From contig NC_092652.1 in the NCBI RefSeq assembly GCF_032118995.1, forward strand, positions 26,463,044 to 26,527,043: 64,000 bases of DNA. The letters are read 5' to 3'. The notes beneath the pieces are model-generated. The model did no database searches. It was not told the DNA's origin and saw only the letters and a list, made by a program, of their open reading frames with translations. The position numbers and the translations under genes were made by a program. Shown here one piece after another: positions 21,503-33,694 of the stretch (its first letter is position 1; each line of letters begins with the position of its first letter). The stretch is from Asterias amurensis (lineage: Eukaryota; Echinodermata; Asteroidea; Forcipulatida; Asteriidae).

Positions 21503-21655
21503 TATACAGAAAGGACATAGAAATTATAGTGAAGTAACCTATCTCGCTCAAAGACACAAGTGCCACGACCGGGACTCGAACCCAAACTCTGCTTTCCTCA
21601 GAAACACAAGACCTCGAGTCCCTCTGAAATGCTCGACCATGACACGCCACTGGAA
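21503..21655 (-). repeat. Second SINE copy of the same family, head-to-tail
   Basis: It shares gaaaggacatagaaattatagtg, cacgaccgggactcgaac and cgccactgg with the copy at 21240, about 185 bp apart. It retains the fuller head (ggtcttgtgtttctgagg, reversed). Confidence 0.65.
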
Positions 21656-24067
21656 AAAAAAAACACATATAAAATATGTAACATATACAGAAAGATAAAC
21701 TGGTCTGCAAAAATCAGTTGCAAGAATAGCATTTTACCCGGATGCCAAATTTGCAACAGAGTTTTAGGCGAGTGCCTTTTTGCGACAGTGTTTTACCTGT
21801 ATGTCGAACGCCAGATGCTAATCCTTTACACGGAAACTCAAGTCTTATCTTATCTTCATCATTGAAAATGAAATGAAACAAAAATTTGCTCTGCGTTTAT
21901 ATCTTCATCTCATATTACTGTCCAGCGTTCCGGATCTTAATTTTCTGTAATAAGCCTACTCCGATTTAGGAAAAGGACTAGACCGTTCTCTTGATGGGTT
22001 CTAGATTGCTTGTTTCCCCATCAACACACAGTCACATCAGAGTTTTGAGGGGCGCAATATAGGTCGTCTATAAATCAAGTTTAACATCACCACACCCCGA
22101 ACATCATGTTTTATATGATTTTTTTCCCAATGATTCTTAGTGTATGTTTTTTTTTTTCTATTCACCCAGTCAAAAAAAATCAAGGTCTTCCGAACCCGGT
22201 GCCCCCTTGAACACGTGCTTTCGAACACGCACGCTTTTTCAGTTTCCTTTGGGGGGGAAAGCGGGGTTGCGTCCCCCGGGGGATAGCAATTTCATGGGTA
22301 TGACAATTACTAAGTCAAGAATTGCTTAGTCACCGCCGTTGGGGTACATCTAGGGAGGGTTAAGGGGTCCTGAAAGTTACCTTCTTATAGCCTCCCAGGT
22401 GGGCTGCGATTTGATAGATCAATTTAAGCGCAATGTTGGTTCACCTTGTTATGGTTTTGACTGCTAAACGAGGGAATATCCTAAAAAGATGGCAATAACA
22501 TGCCTTGAGAAAAACAAGGTGGAAATGTTCTGCTAATGTCCGATGTAATGATCACACTCGTCTGGTTTTGGGAGGGCTTTTTAAAGGTGCACAAGTCGTG
22601 GTTTAAAAGGCTGTTCCTTTTGAACATTGGTAATGTGTTTTCAATGTGTTTTTGTTGATCTTATATCCAGCAAGATGAATCCTCAAGCTATAACTTTGTG
22701 CGATGGATAAACACAAAGCCTTCCAATGGTTCATCTATGGACATTATCAAACAAACACAAGTTCTTAAAATGAACATTACAGTATTGGTAAGAAAAAAAC
22801 TCGTCTAAGATCAAAGATTTTTATTTTTATAAAACTTACCTAGTCATAATGATGATGATAGTAGAAAACATGCAGTGGGATATTTCTGTATGAAATGGCA
22901 TATTAGATGAGAAACGAGTAAAATTAATTTTCCGTTTGGAGTTTATCGCTCAGTGAGCGTTTTATTCATTTGTTTAATCGATGTCATGCAAAATGTGTTA
23001 TCGGGTTTAAACTTATTTCTCGTGACCGAGATGGCCAATCGATCTCAAACTTCTACAGGTTTGTCAGTTTATGTATGTGGTGGATTACATAAAGTGCTTA
23101 CACTGCCAGCAACTGTTTTGTTAGAAAAAAAAACAATTATGTAATGTTCCTTTAACGAAATGAAAGTCTATTAATTTTGGTTTTACTCTTACACCGACGT
23201 ATGTTAGCACTGAATATACTCAGTATTGTCCCGAGTTCTTTGATACAAATCACAGGCAAATTACTCGAGTGCGAATCGAACCCACGACCATTACAATTCT
23301 AGAGCAGTGAAAGTGCTAACAGTATATTACATTATGAAAGTCCATGAAATACAAGCTGCTAAAACAATACGGTCGAATAATTAGTGCGCTGGGCTAGTGA
23401 TTGGGTGAGCAGGATAGGAAGAGGTGTACCTGCCCCCCCCCCCCCTCCAACAAATCTACAATCTCACCGAGGCGATGAGAGCTAAAACAATGTTTTGTTG
23501 TTTCTTTGTTTTCTTTTATTCAACAATACTGTATTTGGTTATACATGCGCCTCAGAACAAAACACCAGTTTTGAAATGACCTAATCCCTTAACCATTTAC
23601 CCAGAATTTGAAGAGCTGCATCCGAAATGGTCGGTCTACTTCCCTTTAAAGGTAAGGTCATTGTGTGGTTTTATCAAGATAATATTGATTGATCGACAAC
23701 ATTATCCAGAAAGACAATAAAAGTCACCTGTGAAAGTTTCATCTGATTTATCCTTGAGAAACCAGCAACAAACTGTCACTGAATTTTCATCACGTCAAAT
23801 TCATCCATATTCAGCGAGGTGACAGCGGGTACCAACCGCATCTCTGGCCGCAGCATTCGCGAACGGAAACCACGGTCATTTGAATTTTCAGCCAACCCTC
23901 AGAAATCTGAGGCTCATATTCAAATATTTTTTGGGGTGAAAATTTATCCAAACTGTATTACTTCGTATTGAATCCTTTCTCGAAATGGTTTATATTATAC
24001 CAACAACTGCAGTGCTTCTTACCAGTAAATCAAGGACAATTGTATTTACCAATCTACAATCCTACCT
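21656..24067. other. Unassigned DNA
   Basis: Contains a C-run (23431-23443) and a SINE head (23265). Scattered short frames have no motif. I see no gene. Confidence 0.5.
23265..23325 (-). repeat. tRNA-derived SINE head
   Basis: Reversed: gttagcactttcactgctct ... gtcgtgggttcgattcgcac. That gives A-box-like and B-box-like segments; no tail is recognised. Confidence 0.5.
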
Positions 24068-24361
24068 TTAACTGCACTCGAAATCTTTGGTAATTGACCA
24101 GTATCCTCACTTGGTGTATCGCAAAATATGCATAGAATACAAAATCTGTGAACATTATGACTCAATCGGTCATCGAAGTTGCGAGAAAATAATGAAAGAA
24201 AAAAACACAAATCTGTGTACTTTCACCTCATTCTCAAAAACTATGTTACTTCAGAGGGAGCCGTTTCTCGCAATTTATTTTTACTATCAACAGCTCTCCA
24301 TTGCTCATTATTAAGTAAGTTTTTATGCGAGTTATTTTGAGTTACCAATAGTGACCTTTAA
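24068..24361 (-). mobile_element. TTAA MITE of the same family, core deleted
   Basis: TTAA at both ends and family-type flanks (ctcacttggtgtatc, cttcagagggagccgtttctc), but the central palindrome is missing. Confidence 0.7.
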
Positions 24362-24830
24362 TGAATTGCCATAATGTTAAGAGAAATAAAATAGGTTTTC
24401 TTTGTCTTAATTGTTGCCACCCGTCGATGTTTGTGTCCGTGTTTTTGACTGAACTTGAACCAATAGGGCGTGGTCTACTCTCAACAGCATACACTTTCCC
24501 ACAGGGTTCGCTTAAAAAACACTGGGACAACAAAAACAACCACAGGAAATAATTCTAAACACATGGAGCTGTGTGTTTATTTAGTTCCCTACCTGGCGGA
24601 TCGGTTTGTACTGTTTGGAATGCTTAGAAAATTATTGGTTTCCTTTGCAATTCCATGAACATTTCCTTCCTTATTACTTATGTCCCGCTTAGTGTGTCGT
24701 TGAAAAACGTTAGCAAGTGAACCAGCATTCCAAATGATGAGAAATATTTTTTCTAAAACGGGTTTTCATTTTGATTTCACAAACATCTATTTTGAAAATA
24801 GTTTCTAACTTTGATTTTTAATCTCCCATC

Positions 24831-25200
24831 TGCACTGGACACTATTGGTTATTACTCAAACAAATTGTTATCGTCAAAACTTACTTTGTAACAAGCAAAG
24901 GGCTGATGATAATATAAAACATTGTTAGTAACGTTGTTTCCAAGGGAAAGTAATTTTCCACTAAAATATTTGAATTTGATTTCGAGACCTCAGAATTAGA
25001 TTTTGAGGTCCCAAAATCAAGCATCTGAAAGCACACAACTTCGTGTGAACAAGGGTGCCTTTTCTTCCATTATTATCTCGCAACCTCGACCACACATTGA
25101 GTTCAAATTTTCATAGGTTTGTTAATTTGTGCATTTGTTGAGATACACCAAGTGAGAAGACTGGTCTTTGGCAATTACCAATAGTGTCCAGTGCCTTTAA
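24831..25200 (+). mobile_element. TTAA MITE, core type A
   Basis: Tips cactggacactattgg and caatagtgtccagtgcct; TTAA kept at the right end only. The core has the two ttcgagacctca-type arms. Confidence 0.8.
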
Positions 25201-26525
25201 CTATATTTCATACAAGAAATAAGCATATATCTACACGTTTCTCTTACACAAATCGAGTGATTTTTGGCCAGAATTGCCACAAGAGCAAAATGTATCGCCC
25301 ATTATGCGCCCTAAAATGTTACCTTATTTGGGTTATAGACCCAAACTTCACATCGAGTGAGGTTTCGGATAGGAGACCTGCATATACCGGTTTAAAGTTT
25401 GCTCATTTGCCGTGACACCATTTATCTCTGTTGTGGGTGTCGATGGTTGTGAAAAGAGTAAAATGCCGGTAACATACTCCATATCATGCAAAGGCTATCA
25501 ATGAGTAAACCACATCGATAAACAGGGAACCAAACATGATTGAAGCAGTCTCAGTTTGACGAAAGGTTCTCGTGTTTGGTTTACAGGAAGTCACAGTCTC
25601 ACACACGAATGATGTATGCTAAATCTCATCGGCAAAAGACTCCCCCTAAACAGTACCTCGACAACCCCCCTCCCCCATACCCCCCTCGCACCCTGTCAGC
25701 TTCCCTCTACCGCCCGCCACCCAACAATTCAAGTGTCTCGCCACGCGATGTAGTTTTCACAGCTTCTGAAGGTATTTGTCAAAGTTGGTTTCGGACAATC
25801 AGCTCAGATCGAGACCAGGCCCAGCCCGGTTAAACCACTGACCAGACAGTCAGGAACAGCGGGTTAATTTACAGGCAGCCTGAGTGCCTGCCTCTCGCTA
25901 GCCGTACAGGTTCTTTGATCTGTTATCTTGGGAGACCGTGAAGGGGTGGATTGGCTGGCACCTGTGATGTAGATAACTTCATAGGACACATCCCCCAGAC
26001 CAAACCTTAGGGAATATGCCGGCCGTGGGCATAGGGCTTAGCTCCATTGAAGTTGCGAACACGGCGATTACAACACTGCCCCCAACCCCGCGCCCCCTAC
26101 CCGCTCCCGACCCGTTTCCCCACCCCGTTCCACGGCACCGTGCTGCCCCACCCATACACTAATATTTGTTTTGGGCTATCTTTTGGACTTTTGTGGGGTA
26201 CATACAGACACCTTGATGTCACCGTGATTCAGCCCTTGAGTTATTTTACATTTCAAGAAGAGACATCAATGTTGATACCATCATGTCAAAGAAAACAACG
26301 ATGTGACGTTAAATCTTGACCCTATCCTTTGAATGAATGATTTTTCATGGATTCACCAGTTTGTTTGACACCCAACAACAATGTTGTAATGCTGCTTTTC
26401 TCTTGGTTATTGGTGAAACCAACGAAATACAAATTTTACGATTCTTCAACTTGAAAAGTGGAGGAAATATTTTACAATTAGTGCTACTTCAGATTTCGTG
26501 GTTTGCAGCACCCCTCCTAAAAAAA
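25201..26525. other. Unassigned DNA with C-rich patches
   Basis: C-rich patches at 25650-25720 and 26080-26150 give Pro-rich frames that look compositional. No domain, no splice context. Confidence 0.5.
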
Positions 26526-27290
26526 CCTGGGTATAATTCTTAGCAGGTATTTCATAGAGTCACTTACATTACAGGCAGATACTCAGCAATTGTCTGCTAA
26601 GCAGGAATAAGCAGAATGGAACAAAGTACGTGTGACGTGTTTCGCTGCTAACCTTATTCTAATGTTGTTGTACTTTTGTGCTTAAAGTCACCTGGAAGTG
26701 GTTTTTTTCAAAATAAAGCTTTTGTCACTAATATATGTGTTTTGATGAGTGGAATGTGAATAAACAGTTAAGGTTTTAAAAAATAAGTTCTTACGTTATT
26801 TACAAATTTTAGAGTAGACCCCGACCCGAGAGGGCGCTGTTCGTGACGTCAATCGAGGCAGACTTTGCCTGTAATGCGTAGAGTAAACACAATTGACGGA
26901 CCAAGTCGTGAGTTTGAACGTTTAAAAAAAAAAAAAAAAAATGTTTATTTCCGGCAATGCCGACCAGGTGTATTGCTGCTGAATGCAGAAAAACACTTTT
27001 TGAAATGTACCAACTCACGACTTGGACGTATATTTACTTTGCACGTGTGTTTACTATACGCATTGCAGGCAAAGTCTGCCTTGAATGACGTCACAAAAGG
27101 GGTAGGCGGAGTCAGCCCCCAAACAACTTTATATATTTTTTAAATATATAAATCGTGACAAACAATTACTATAAAAAAATTGTTTTATTGTTCGTAAGCA
27201 ATATACTCATATGTTTGAAAGAAAAAGAATTCTATTTCCAGGTGACTTTAAGCAGCTCTATGAAATTGAACCCAAGCATAATCCCAACAG
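26526..27290. repeat. Older repeat (gctgctTAAGCag ... ctatgaaattg family), interrupted by the element at 26682
   Basis: Pieces such as tctgctaagcagg and gcagctctatgaaattgaaccc belong to an interspersed family that recurs at 57343-57535 and partly at 14660-14780 and 59675-59700. I recall it as a common deuterostome DNA repeat; I have no firm family name. Confidence 0.45.
26682..27251 (+). mobile_element. Larger TTAA-flanked foldback element (AGTCACCTGGAA ends)
   Basis: This 570-bp stretch (TTAA repeats included) has outer inverted ends agtcacctggaa / ttccaggtgact next to TTAA. Inside is a second, longer inverted repeat of about 50 bp: gtgacgtcaatcgaggcagac (26842 on) against its complement near 27065-27095, plus the pair aagtcgtgagttt / aactcacgactt around an A-run (26924-26940). 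It has interrupted an older repeat whose end (ctgctaagcagg ... gcagctctatgaaattg) continues on either side of the TTAA. No transposase frame is present. Confidence 0.72.
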
Positions 27291-27799
27291 ACTGAAATCG
27301 AAACCATTCCCCAGACAAAAAAAGGCAACCCTGCACCACCCCAAAACCATCTTCATATCGGTCTCTTAATATTGAGACAACACAGTCAACATACTCTGAC
27401 AACTACACGATGTACCCTTAACCAGAAAGAAATCTCAAGACATTTGACACAAATCCATGGATGTTTCTAATAAACCTAATTAATAACGAAAGAGAAATCA
27501 ACAAAGATCCGAAGATAACTAATTAAGGATGCAAACAACGTGACAAGTTCTGATGATATCCACACATTTGAATTCCCGTATTTAATTCTAAATAATTAGT
27601 TTTAACAACTGTGGACACGCAAGTATAAACAATTCAGAATGAGTATCCAGTACTGAGGCTATGAAGTAAGGTCAGGTTTGCTGTTTGTCAACGTATTGAA
27701 AAAAATTCATTTAATTTATTTTAATATATTATGGTTGTGAAGGCAGGGACTCTCAGAAAAGCGATGTACCATCCAAGAACCCAATGGAGAGAACACACG
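27291..27799. other. Unassigned DNA
   Basis: AT-rich with no recognisable feature. Confidence 0.5.
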
Positions 27800-27945
27800 G
27801 AAGACAGTTTCAGTTTTAGATGTGTGAGGAAAACCCTAGAGTATTTTTCCAGGAAAAACCCACCAAGTAAGGTAGGGACTGAAAACCTAATCCACACAGT
27901 CCCCGTCGTGGGATTCGAACCAGGTTCTTAGAGGTGGAAGGCGAG
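27800..27945 (-). repeat. tRNA-derived SINE, second family
   Basis: Contains gaggaaaaccctagag, gggactgaaaacc, ccacacagtcc and a reversed B box (tgggattcgaaccagg). The same order occurs at 28975-29120. Confidence 0.55.
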
Positions 27946-28234
27946 GAAAGATACCACAACGTAAAACCAAAAACGAAAAAGAGTATCACGAAAGATACAA
28001 TAAAAGTCATCTAGGGACGAAACCGGTAAAAAGGGCTAATTCCGATGACGATAATATCAATACAAACGTTGTTTTATATTTCGGTTTGCAGCAGAAGGAA
28101 CTGACAGATAGTAAACATTTTATTACCGGGTGTTGTTTATTTTCTTTTTACACCTACGCTTTGGTTTTCGTTACAAAATAATGTTTTGAAACCGATCTGC
28201 AGAATCATAGTCTGTACACCCACTCAAAAGTCCC

Positions 28235-28590
28235 TTACTTGAAACCAATCCAGCTTTTTATCGAAGCAGTGCAACTAAGGTTACATTTCATAGATTTTAA
28301 AGGCACTGGACACTATCGGTAATTGTTCAAAATAATTATCAGCTTGAAAAACTTACTTGTTGACAAGCAACGGAGAGCTGCTGGTAGTATATAAAACATT
28401 GTGAGAAACGGCTCTCTCTGAAGTAACGTAGTTTTTGAGAAGGGGGTAATTTCTCACCCAAATAATAAAATAGTTCTGGCCTGAAGCCTTTCTCAGGCGT
28501 CAAACATCCACGTGTCAAGTGCTTTGAACTGAAACCAATCCAGCTTTAATGGAAGCGACGCAACTAAGGTTACATTTCATAAGCTTAAAG
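28235..28590. repeat. About 60-bp host sequence duplicated on both sides of a MITE fragment
   Basis: gaaaccaatccagctt ... gcaactaaggttacatttcata occurs at 28238-28293 and again at 28533-28582, bracketing the truncated MITE at 28301. This is too long for a target-site duplication and suggests a local tandem duplication before or with the insertion. Confidence 0.65.
28301..28500 (+). mobile_element. TTAA MITE, 3'-truncated, core type B
   Basis: An intact left tip after TTAA (28297-28300) runs to just past the ggcctgaagcc core; the other half is absent. Host flanks on the two sides are copies of each other (see 28235-28590). Confidence 0.7.
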
Positions 28591-28974
28591 TGATAATTTT
28601 AATGTTTAGGAAACTATTCTGTCACTTACAGGTAAAAAATACTTGTTTTACACTCACGCCAGATTATTTTATTAAAAATAGTAAACTTACATAAAAAGAT
28701 GTCTCCATAGAAACAACAGTGCACCCCTCGTGCCCCCTGAACATTTTGTCGCTGTTTTGTCGCCAAGGTTGATTTCATGGATGTGTTTATCTCGTAGAAA
28801 GTGGGTTGGGTCATTGCTACTTCAAGGAAGGCCAACTTGTATGCAGGGCAGCGAGAGGGGCACGTTCATAACCCCCCCCCCCCCCCCCGCATTGAATTAT
28901 AGTCAGCAAAGCATCCTATTTGAAACATTACACCAACTTTTTGTTAAGAAGACAAATGAAGAAATGTCAGTTTT

Positions 28975-29120
28975 AGACGTTGGAGGAAAACCATCAGAAA
29001 ACCCAGCCAGTGAGGGACTAAAATAAACAAATCCACATGCAAGACTCCGGTCCAGGAATCGAACCGGGGTCCATAGAGGTGAAAGGCAGTGACAGAAACC
29101 ACTCAGCCAACCTGACTGCC
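28975..29120 (-). repeat. tRNA-derived SINE, second family, second copy
   Basis: ggaggaaaaccatcagaaaac, ccacatgcaagactccgg, a reversed B box (ggaatcgaaccggggtcc) and the head ctcagccaacctgactgccc. Confidence 0.6.
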
Positions 29121-29879
29121 CTGCCCCCTACCACCGAACCCCTTGCCCTCGTTGAAAATGATGAAACCCCCGTTAAAGGTGATGAAACGTCGGGTAACCG
29201 CGTTACTGGACGTCAGTCAGTACTGTGTCTTTCACCGCAAAGCGATCTTAACTGAAAATCTCCTTGGCATGAAAAACAGCTTATCGTTGGTGGCCGTGCA
29301 GGCCAAGGGAGGAAACTCTGCGTTATACGGTCTTGAAAAGATTATAGAATGCCAGGGAGAAAAATATTCTTATTTTGCCTTTAACAATTTGCTTCGGAGT
29401 AATCTTCGCTTTCCAAAAATAATTTTGAAATAAATATGATTTCATTATGTTAGAAAAAAACAAATGCTTATGTTGCCTTCAATTAATTTCTTCGCAAATC
29501 GTTACTTTCCGAAAATAATTCTGAAATAAATTTGATGTTTGCGAATCGCAAATCGAAATAAGCAAGTGATTGTTTTTCAGCGGGGTCTTCAAATGCTGTT
29601 TAATGTTGATATTTATTCGGAAATATCTCTGTGGATGATTTGGTATAATCTTGTTGATGATAGAACGTGTAAAATTTAAACCTGAGTTTCGATGTAGAAC
29701 GCTCCGATACTTTCTGTTTTATTATTTCCGAATAAATATTAAAACCTACCCCAAAAAACATTTGAAAACCCGGCCCTAAAAACATATGTATATTATTAAT
29801 ATTTTTTTAAATCGCCCTTGCTTCTTTCGATTCGCAAAATTATTTTTTAAGGGTATAGCATTTTAATATAGTGATTTAG
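29121..29879. other. Unassigned DNA
   Basis: A string near 29395-29430 (ttcg..aatcttcgctttccaaaaataattttgaaataaat) is repeated at 29490-29534, a small local duplication. No gene seen. Confidence 0.5.
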
Positions 29880-30060
29880 TTCGCTTTTGGGCAATCACTG
29901 CGCTGCTTTTTGTTTTGTATTTTTACATATTCTTCGATTTTTTTTGGGTCTAATTGTTTTCTGTATATTATTTTGTAATGTTTTATAAAAGCCTAAACGA
30001 ATGAATGAATGAATGAATAAATAAATAAATAAACAAATAAATCAACACATAAATACATAA
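29880..30060 (+). repeat. T-rich stretch and (AATG/AATA)n tail
   Basis: tttataaaagcctaaacg followed by gaatgaatgaatgaataaataaataa resembles a LINE 3' end with a microsatellite tail. Confidence 0.35.
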
Positions 30061-30419
30061 CAGCTAAGCATAATGCAATAACTGCTAAGCACAGCTTGTA
30101 CAGGGATTGATTCCATGTAAGGCCAAAACAAGGATACTGTTAACTTGTTTTGAAGCTACAACTTTCGTTATCGTTTGGTGTTTTCGTTTCGTTTAGTCAA
30201 TGGTGTGTTTCGGTTTAACATCAGGTCAACAGAACAAAATCACATTTTCCATTTTGATTTCACCTTTCACCTGTGATGGTGTACAAAGTGGCACAAAACC
30301 TGCATTTTCCGGTTTTCCTCCCTGGTATTACATGTACTACCTTGGCATCCGGGATCAACACAAACACTCATTTCAAACAGGTCTATGTGCATCCGAACAG
30401 GTGTACTTTTGTTATAATA

Positions 30420-30518
30420 CTCCTGCGGTTAATGACCAAGAAAACTTATTTGGTAAAGAGCATTGGGAGCTGTTGATGTTACTAAGCATTGCTCGAAACG
30501 ATCCCCTTTTAAAGTAAC
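30420..30518 (+). mobile_element. MITE fragment of the AGGCACTGG family
   Basis: Only the interior part around gagcattgggagctgttgatg survives. It abuts an (AAT)n tract. Confidence 0.45.
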
Positions 30519-30610
30519 AATAATAATAATAATAATAGTAGGTATTTGTAATGCGCCAAATCAACCTCTGCAGATGTTCAAGGCGCAAGCAGAGACAATG
30601 TAGTTTTAGA
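30519..30610 (+). repeat. (AAT)n with a short interspersed tail sequence
   Basis: aataataataataataatag then ggtatttgtaatgcgcc and gttcaaggcgcaagcag; a related string (catttataaagcgcc) is at 18787-18805. I recall such tails next to LINE/SINE remnants in echinoderms. Confidence 0.4.
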
Positions 30611-30628
30611 ACTGTTCGTCCATACCAT

Positions 30629-30911
30629 TTAAAGCAGTAAGTACTTTTGGTAGTTGCTCAACATCATTAAAACTAATTTACTAAGGAAAGAGCACTTGAC
30701 TTTTCATGAAATAATTTTAATCTGAGAGCATCTGAAAGCATAATCTATGAAACAAGGGTGTGTTGGCCAGTTTTTGGTTAAGGGGCGGGGTCATTATTTT
30801 CTAGCAACTTCGATGACCAATTGTGCCAAAACTTTCACAGATTTGTCAGCATAATGTTTGGATGCACAAACTGAGTCTTTGACAATTACTAAAAGTATGC
30901 CCTGCCTTTAA
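30629..30911 (+). mobile_element. TTAA MITE, diverged member, core rearranged
   Basis: TTAA at both ends, with tips agcagtaagtacttttgg and actaaaagtatgccctgcct. The interior shares agcaacttcgatgaccaattg and ctttgacaatta with the family. Confidence 0.7.
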
Positions 30912-31021
30912 ATTGGTAAATCTTATCGGTTGTCATTAAAAATAAATAACTTAGAAACCGGGAAAGTAAGATAAAATGGAAGAGGTGAACGTCACCGTTT
31001 GAAACTTAATGTTATTTTGCT

Positions 31022-31415
31022 TTAAAAGCAGTGGACACTATTGGTAATCACTCAAAATTATTATTAGCATAAAACCTTTCTTGATTACTAGTAATGGGGA
31101 GAGGTTGATAGTATAAAACATTGTGAGAAACGGCTCCCTCTGAAGTGATGTAGTTTTCGAGAAAGAAGTAATCTTCCATGAATTTGATTTCGAGACCTCA
31201 AGTAATTTAGAATTTGAGGTCTTGAAATCAAGCATCTGAAAGCACACAACTTCGTGTTACAAGGGTGTTTTTTTCTTTCATTATTATCTCGCAACTTCGA
31301 CGGCCAAATGAGCTCAAATTTTCACAGGTTTGTTATTTTATGCATATGTTGAGATACACCAACCAAATGAGAAGACTGGTCTTTGACAATTACCAATAGT
31401 GCCAAGTGTCTTTAA
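31022..31415 (+). mobile_element. TTAA MITE, core type A, nearly complete
   Basis: TTAA at both ends, agcagtggacactattgg at the left tip and a slightly decayed right tip. Confidence 0.85.
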
Positions 31416-31784
31416 GAATGAGAAATAGCTTAGCGCAACAAAATTGTTATAACAGGAATAAGATTATGACAGAATACAAAATACCGTCTCACTGTTTACT
31501 GTCATTGTTGGTACATTGCTTCTCTTTACCAAGCAGAAACTATAATAGATGTTAAACTTGCATCGAGTTAAAGAATATTAATTTTGGTTAACCAAAATTA
31601 ATACGAGCAGAAATTGTTAAGCAGTATTTTCTGCACTAAAGTGATATTCGTTTCAGAGGAAGGGATTGTAAATTTTTCAAACTGTCTAAATTTCCCACAC
31701 ACAAACTTGCCTGCATCGAGGTGTGTTTAAAGGTGATGATGATATAAACATATACGGAATTTCCGGTTGCCAGATGTGAGTGAA

Positions 31785-31930
31785 TATAAAAAAAAGTTCA
31801 GTCTACACGGAAACATATAACACCAAAGCATTCTCTGGAAAGTCAACGGATGGACTGGATGTTTGGAAGTCAGAACCTTGGCGCCTCTAGCAATCAAATC
31901 AGGTATTCAACAACCAAGCATGAAGTAAAG
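31785..31930 (+). CDS. Possible TATA promoter and first coding exon of an unknown gene
   Basis: A TATA box (TATAAAAAAA, 31785 on) lies about 65 bp before ATG 31850. The frame reads MDWMFGSQNLGASSNQIR and ends after 27 codons at AAG|gtaagt (31931), a consensus donor in phase 0. No following exon can be identified. The residues match no domain I know. The spacing of TATA box, leader, ATG and donor is suggestive, but such combinations arise by chance. It could also be a non-coding RNA first exon. Confidence 0.25.
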
Positions 31931-32035
31931 GTAAGTTTGGAGGTATTGCAATTTTCCATAAACTGTATATAACCAGTAGCGGGAGAAAAATAGAAACACG
32001 TGTTTGATTTGGTATACTGTGTAGTATCCCAGTGA

Positions 32036-32245
32036 TGGTTGATTTCGAGACCTCAAGTTCTAAATCTGAGGTCTCAAAAACAAATTCGTGGAAAATTACT
32101 TCTTTCCCGAAAACTATGGCACTTCAGAGGGAGCTGTTTCTCACAATGTTTTATACCACCAACCTCTCCCCATTACTCGTCACCAAGAAAGGTTTTATGC
32201 CAATAATTATTTTGAGTAATTACCAATAGTGTCCACTGGCTTTAA
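32036..32245 (-). mobile_element. TTAA MITE, half copy from the core to the right end
   Basis: It starts exactly at the central palindrome (gatttcgagacctcaag) and runs to TTAA. Breakage at the hairpin is a likely route. Confidence 0.75.
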
Positions 32246-32330
32246 ATATGTTGCCCACTCTGCACCATGGGTTGGGATGCAGGAGTGAATAAAACAAACA
32301 TACTTAGCCCATTAACAGAATTTAGACTTG

Positions 32331-32715
32331 TAAGGGCAAAGGACACTATTGGTAATAACTCAAAATAATTATTAGCATAAAACCTTACTTGGTAACGAGT
32401 AATGGGGAGCTGTTGACAGTATTATAACACTGTGAGAAACTGCTCCCTCTGAAGTGACATAGTTTTCGAGAAAGAAGTAATTTTCCGCGAATTTGGTTTC
32501 GAGACCTCAGACTTAGAATTTGAGGTCTCGAAAACAACCATCTAAAAGCACACAACTTCGTGTGACAAGGGTGTATTTTCATTCATTATTATCTCGCAAC
32601 GTCGACGACTAATTGAGCTCAAATTTTCACAGGTTTGTTATTGTATGCATATGTTGAGATACACCAAGTGAGAAGACTGATCTTTGACAATTGCCACTAG
32701 TGTCCATGTCTTTAA
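32331..32715 (+). mobile_element. TTAA MITE, core type A
   Basis: Left tip decayed (agggcaaaggacactattgg), right end at TTAA 32712-32715; the core arms are clear. Confidence 0.8.
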
Positions 32716-33694
32716 GGCTATATACTGCTTATATGGTAATACATGTATTTTACACTTGAACTCGGAGTGAAGAACAATAAACACCTTCTAATTGTTCGTC
32801 ACAGTTTTTCTCGTAATTTGTTTCTACATGGGATGGCGCGGCTCTAGCAAAAACCTGTTGCAAACTCTGCTTCTCTACTAAAATCCATAAAACAAAATAT
32901 TAAATAACAACAAACCCCCAACCTGTAAGACAAAGCAATAGTCGTCCCAATCAGTCAACCGTTTAAAGACCAAGACACTTTCAATCAATTCATTAGAACA
33001 TAATAACCAAAGTCCTAATTTGTGACTACCGAATCTTCACTCAGGCTACCGGGGGAAAGAGGCCAGCTCCCAGGCCCGAGTGCCTGGTCAGTACGTCGGT
33101 ATAGGTTACCCTAGATTATCAGCTACATCCGAGAAGTAGTCTTTCCGTCCAATATCCGGGGACAATAATTACTCAAATCCGAATTTATCGGAGGAAACTT
33201 TCTGTTATAGAAGAACAAGGGAGATTGAGAACTACAGAGGAATGAAAAGAGTTGGGTTTTAACCTTCCGAACTCACGTCTTGGGAAGAGGAATGATTTTA
33301 CATAGTTGGTTTTGCGAACGTAGTATTTATTTTGATCTTTAGTTTGTCACGATAACAAACTAGCCACAAAAAACTGTCATCGAGAGGGTGCAACTGGAAT
33401 CCTCCGATCGTCTTGTTTTTAAACAATAGAGTGTCGATCCTTTGTTTAGCTTACAAAGGATTAATGGAAATCTTAGAACAATGGGTTGTTGTACTTCTTA
33501 TAACAGTTGAGTCCTAATGTCTTCAGCAGATTGATCTTAAATTCAAAGATTATGCCAATCATATAAGTTATTTGCACACAACATTTATTTCATTGCTGCC
33601 CTACATTTAAACTTACACATTTTACAAAGTTTCATAAATATATTCAAATTATTGTTTTATAAATGTATTCAGTTATCGTGAATACTAATTAAAC
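32716..33694. other. Unassigned DNA
   Basis: No recognisable feature. Confidence 0.5.
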
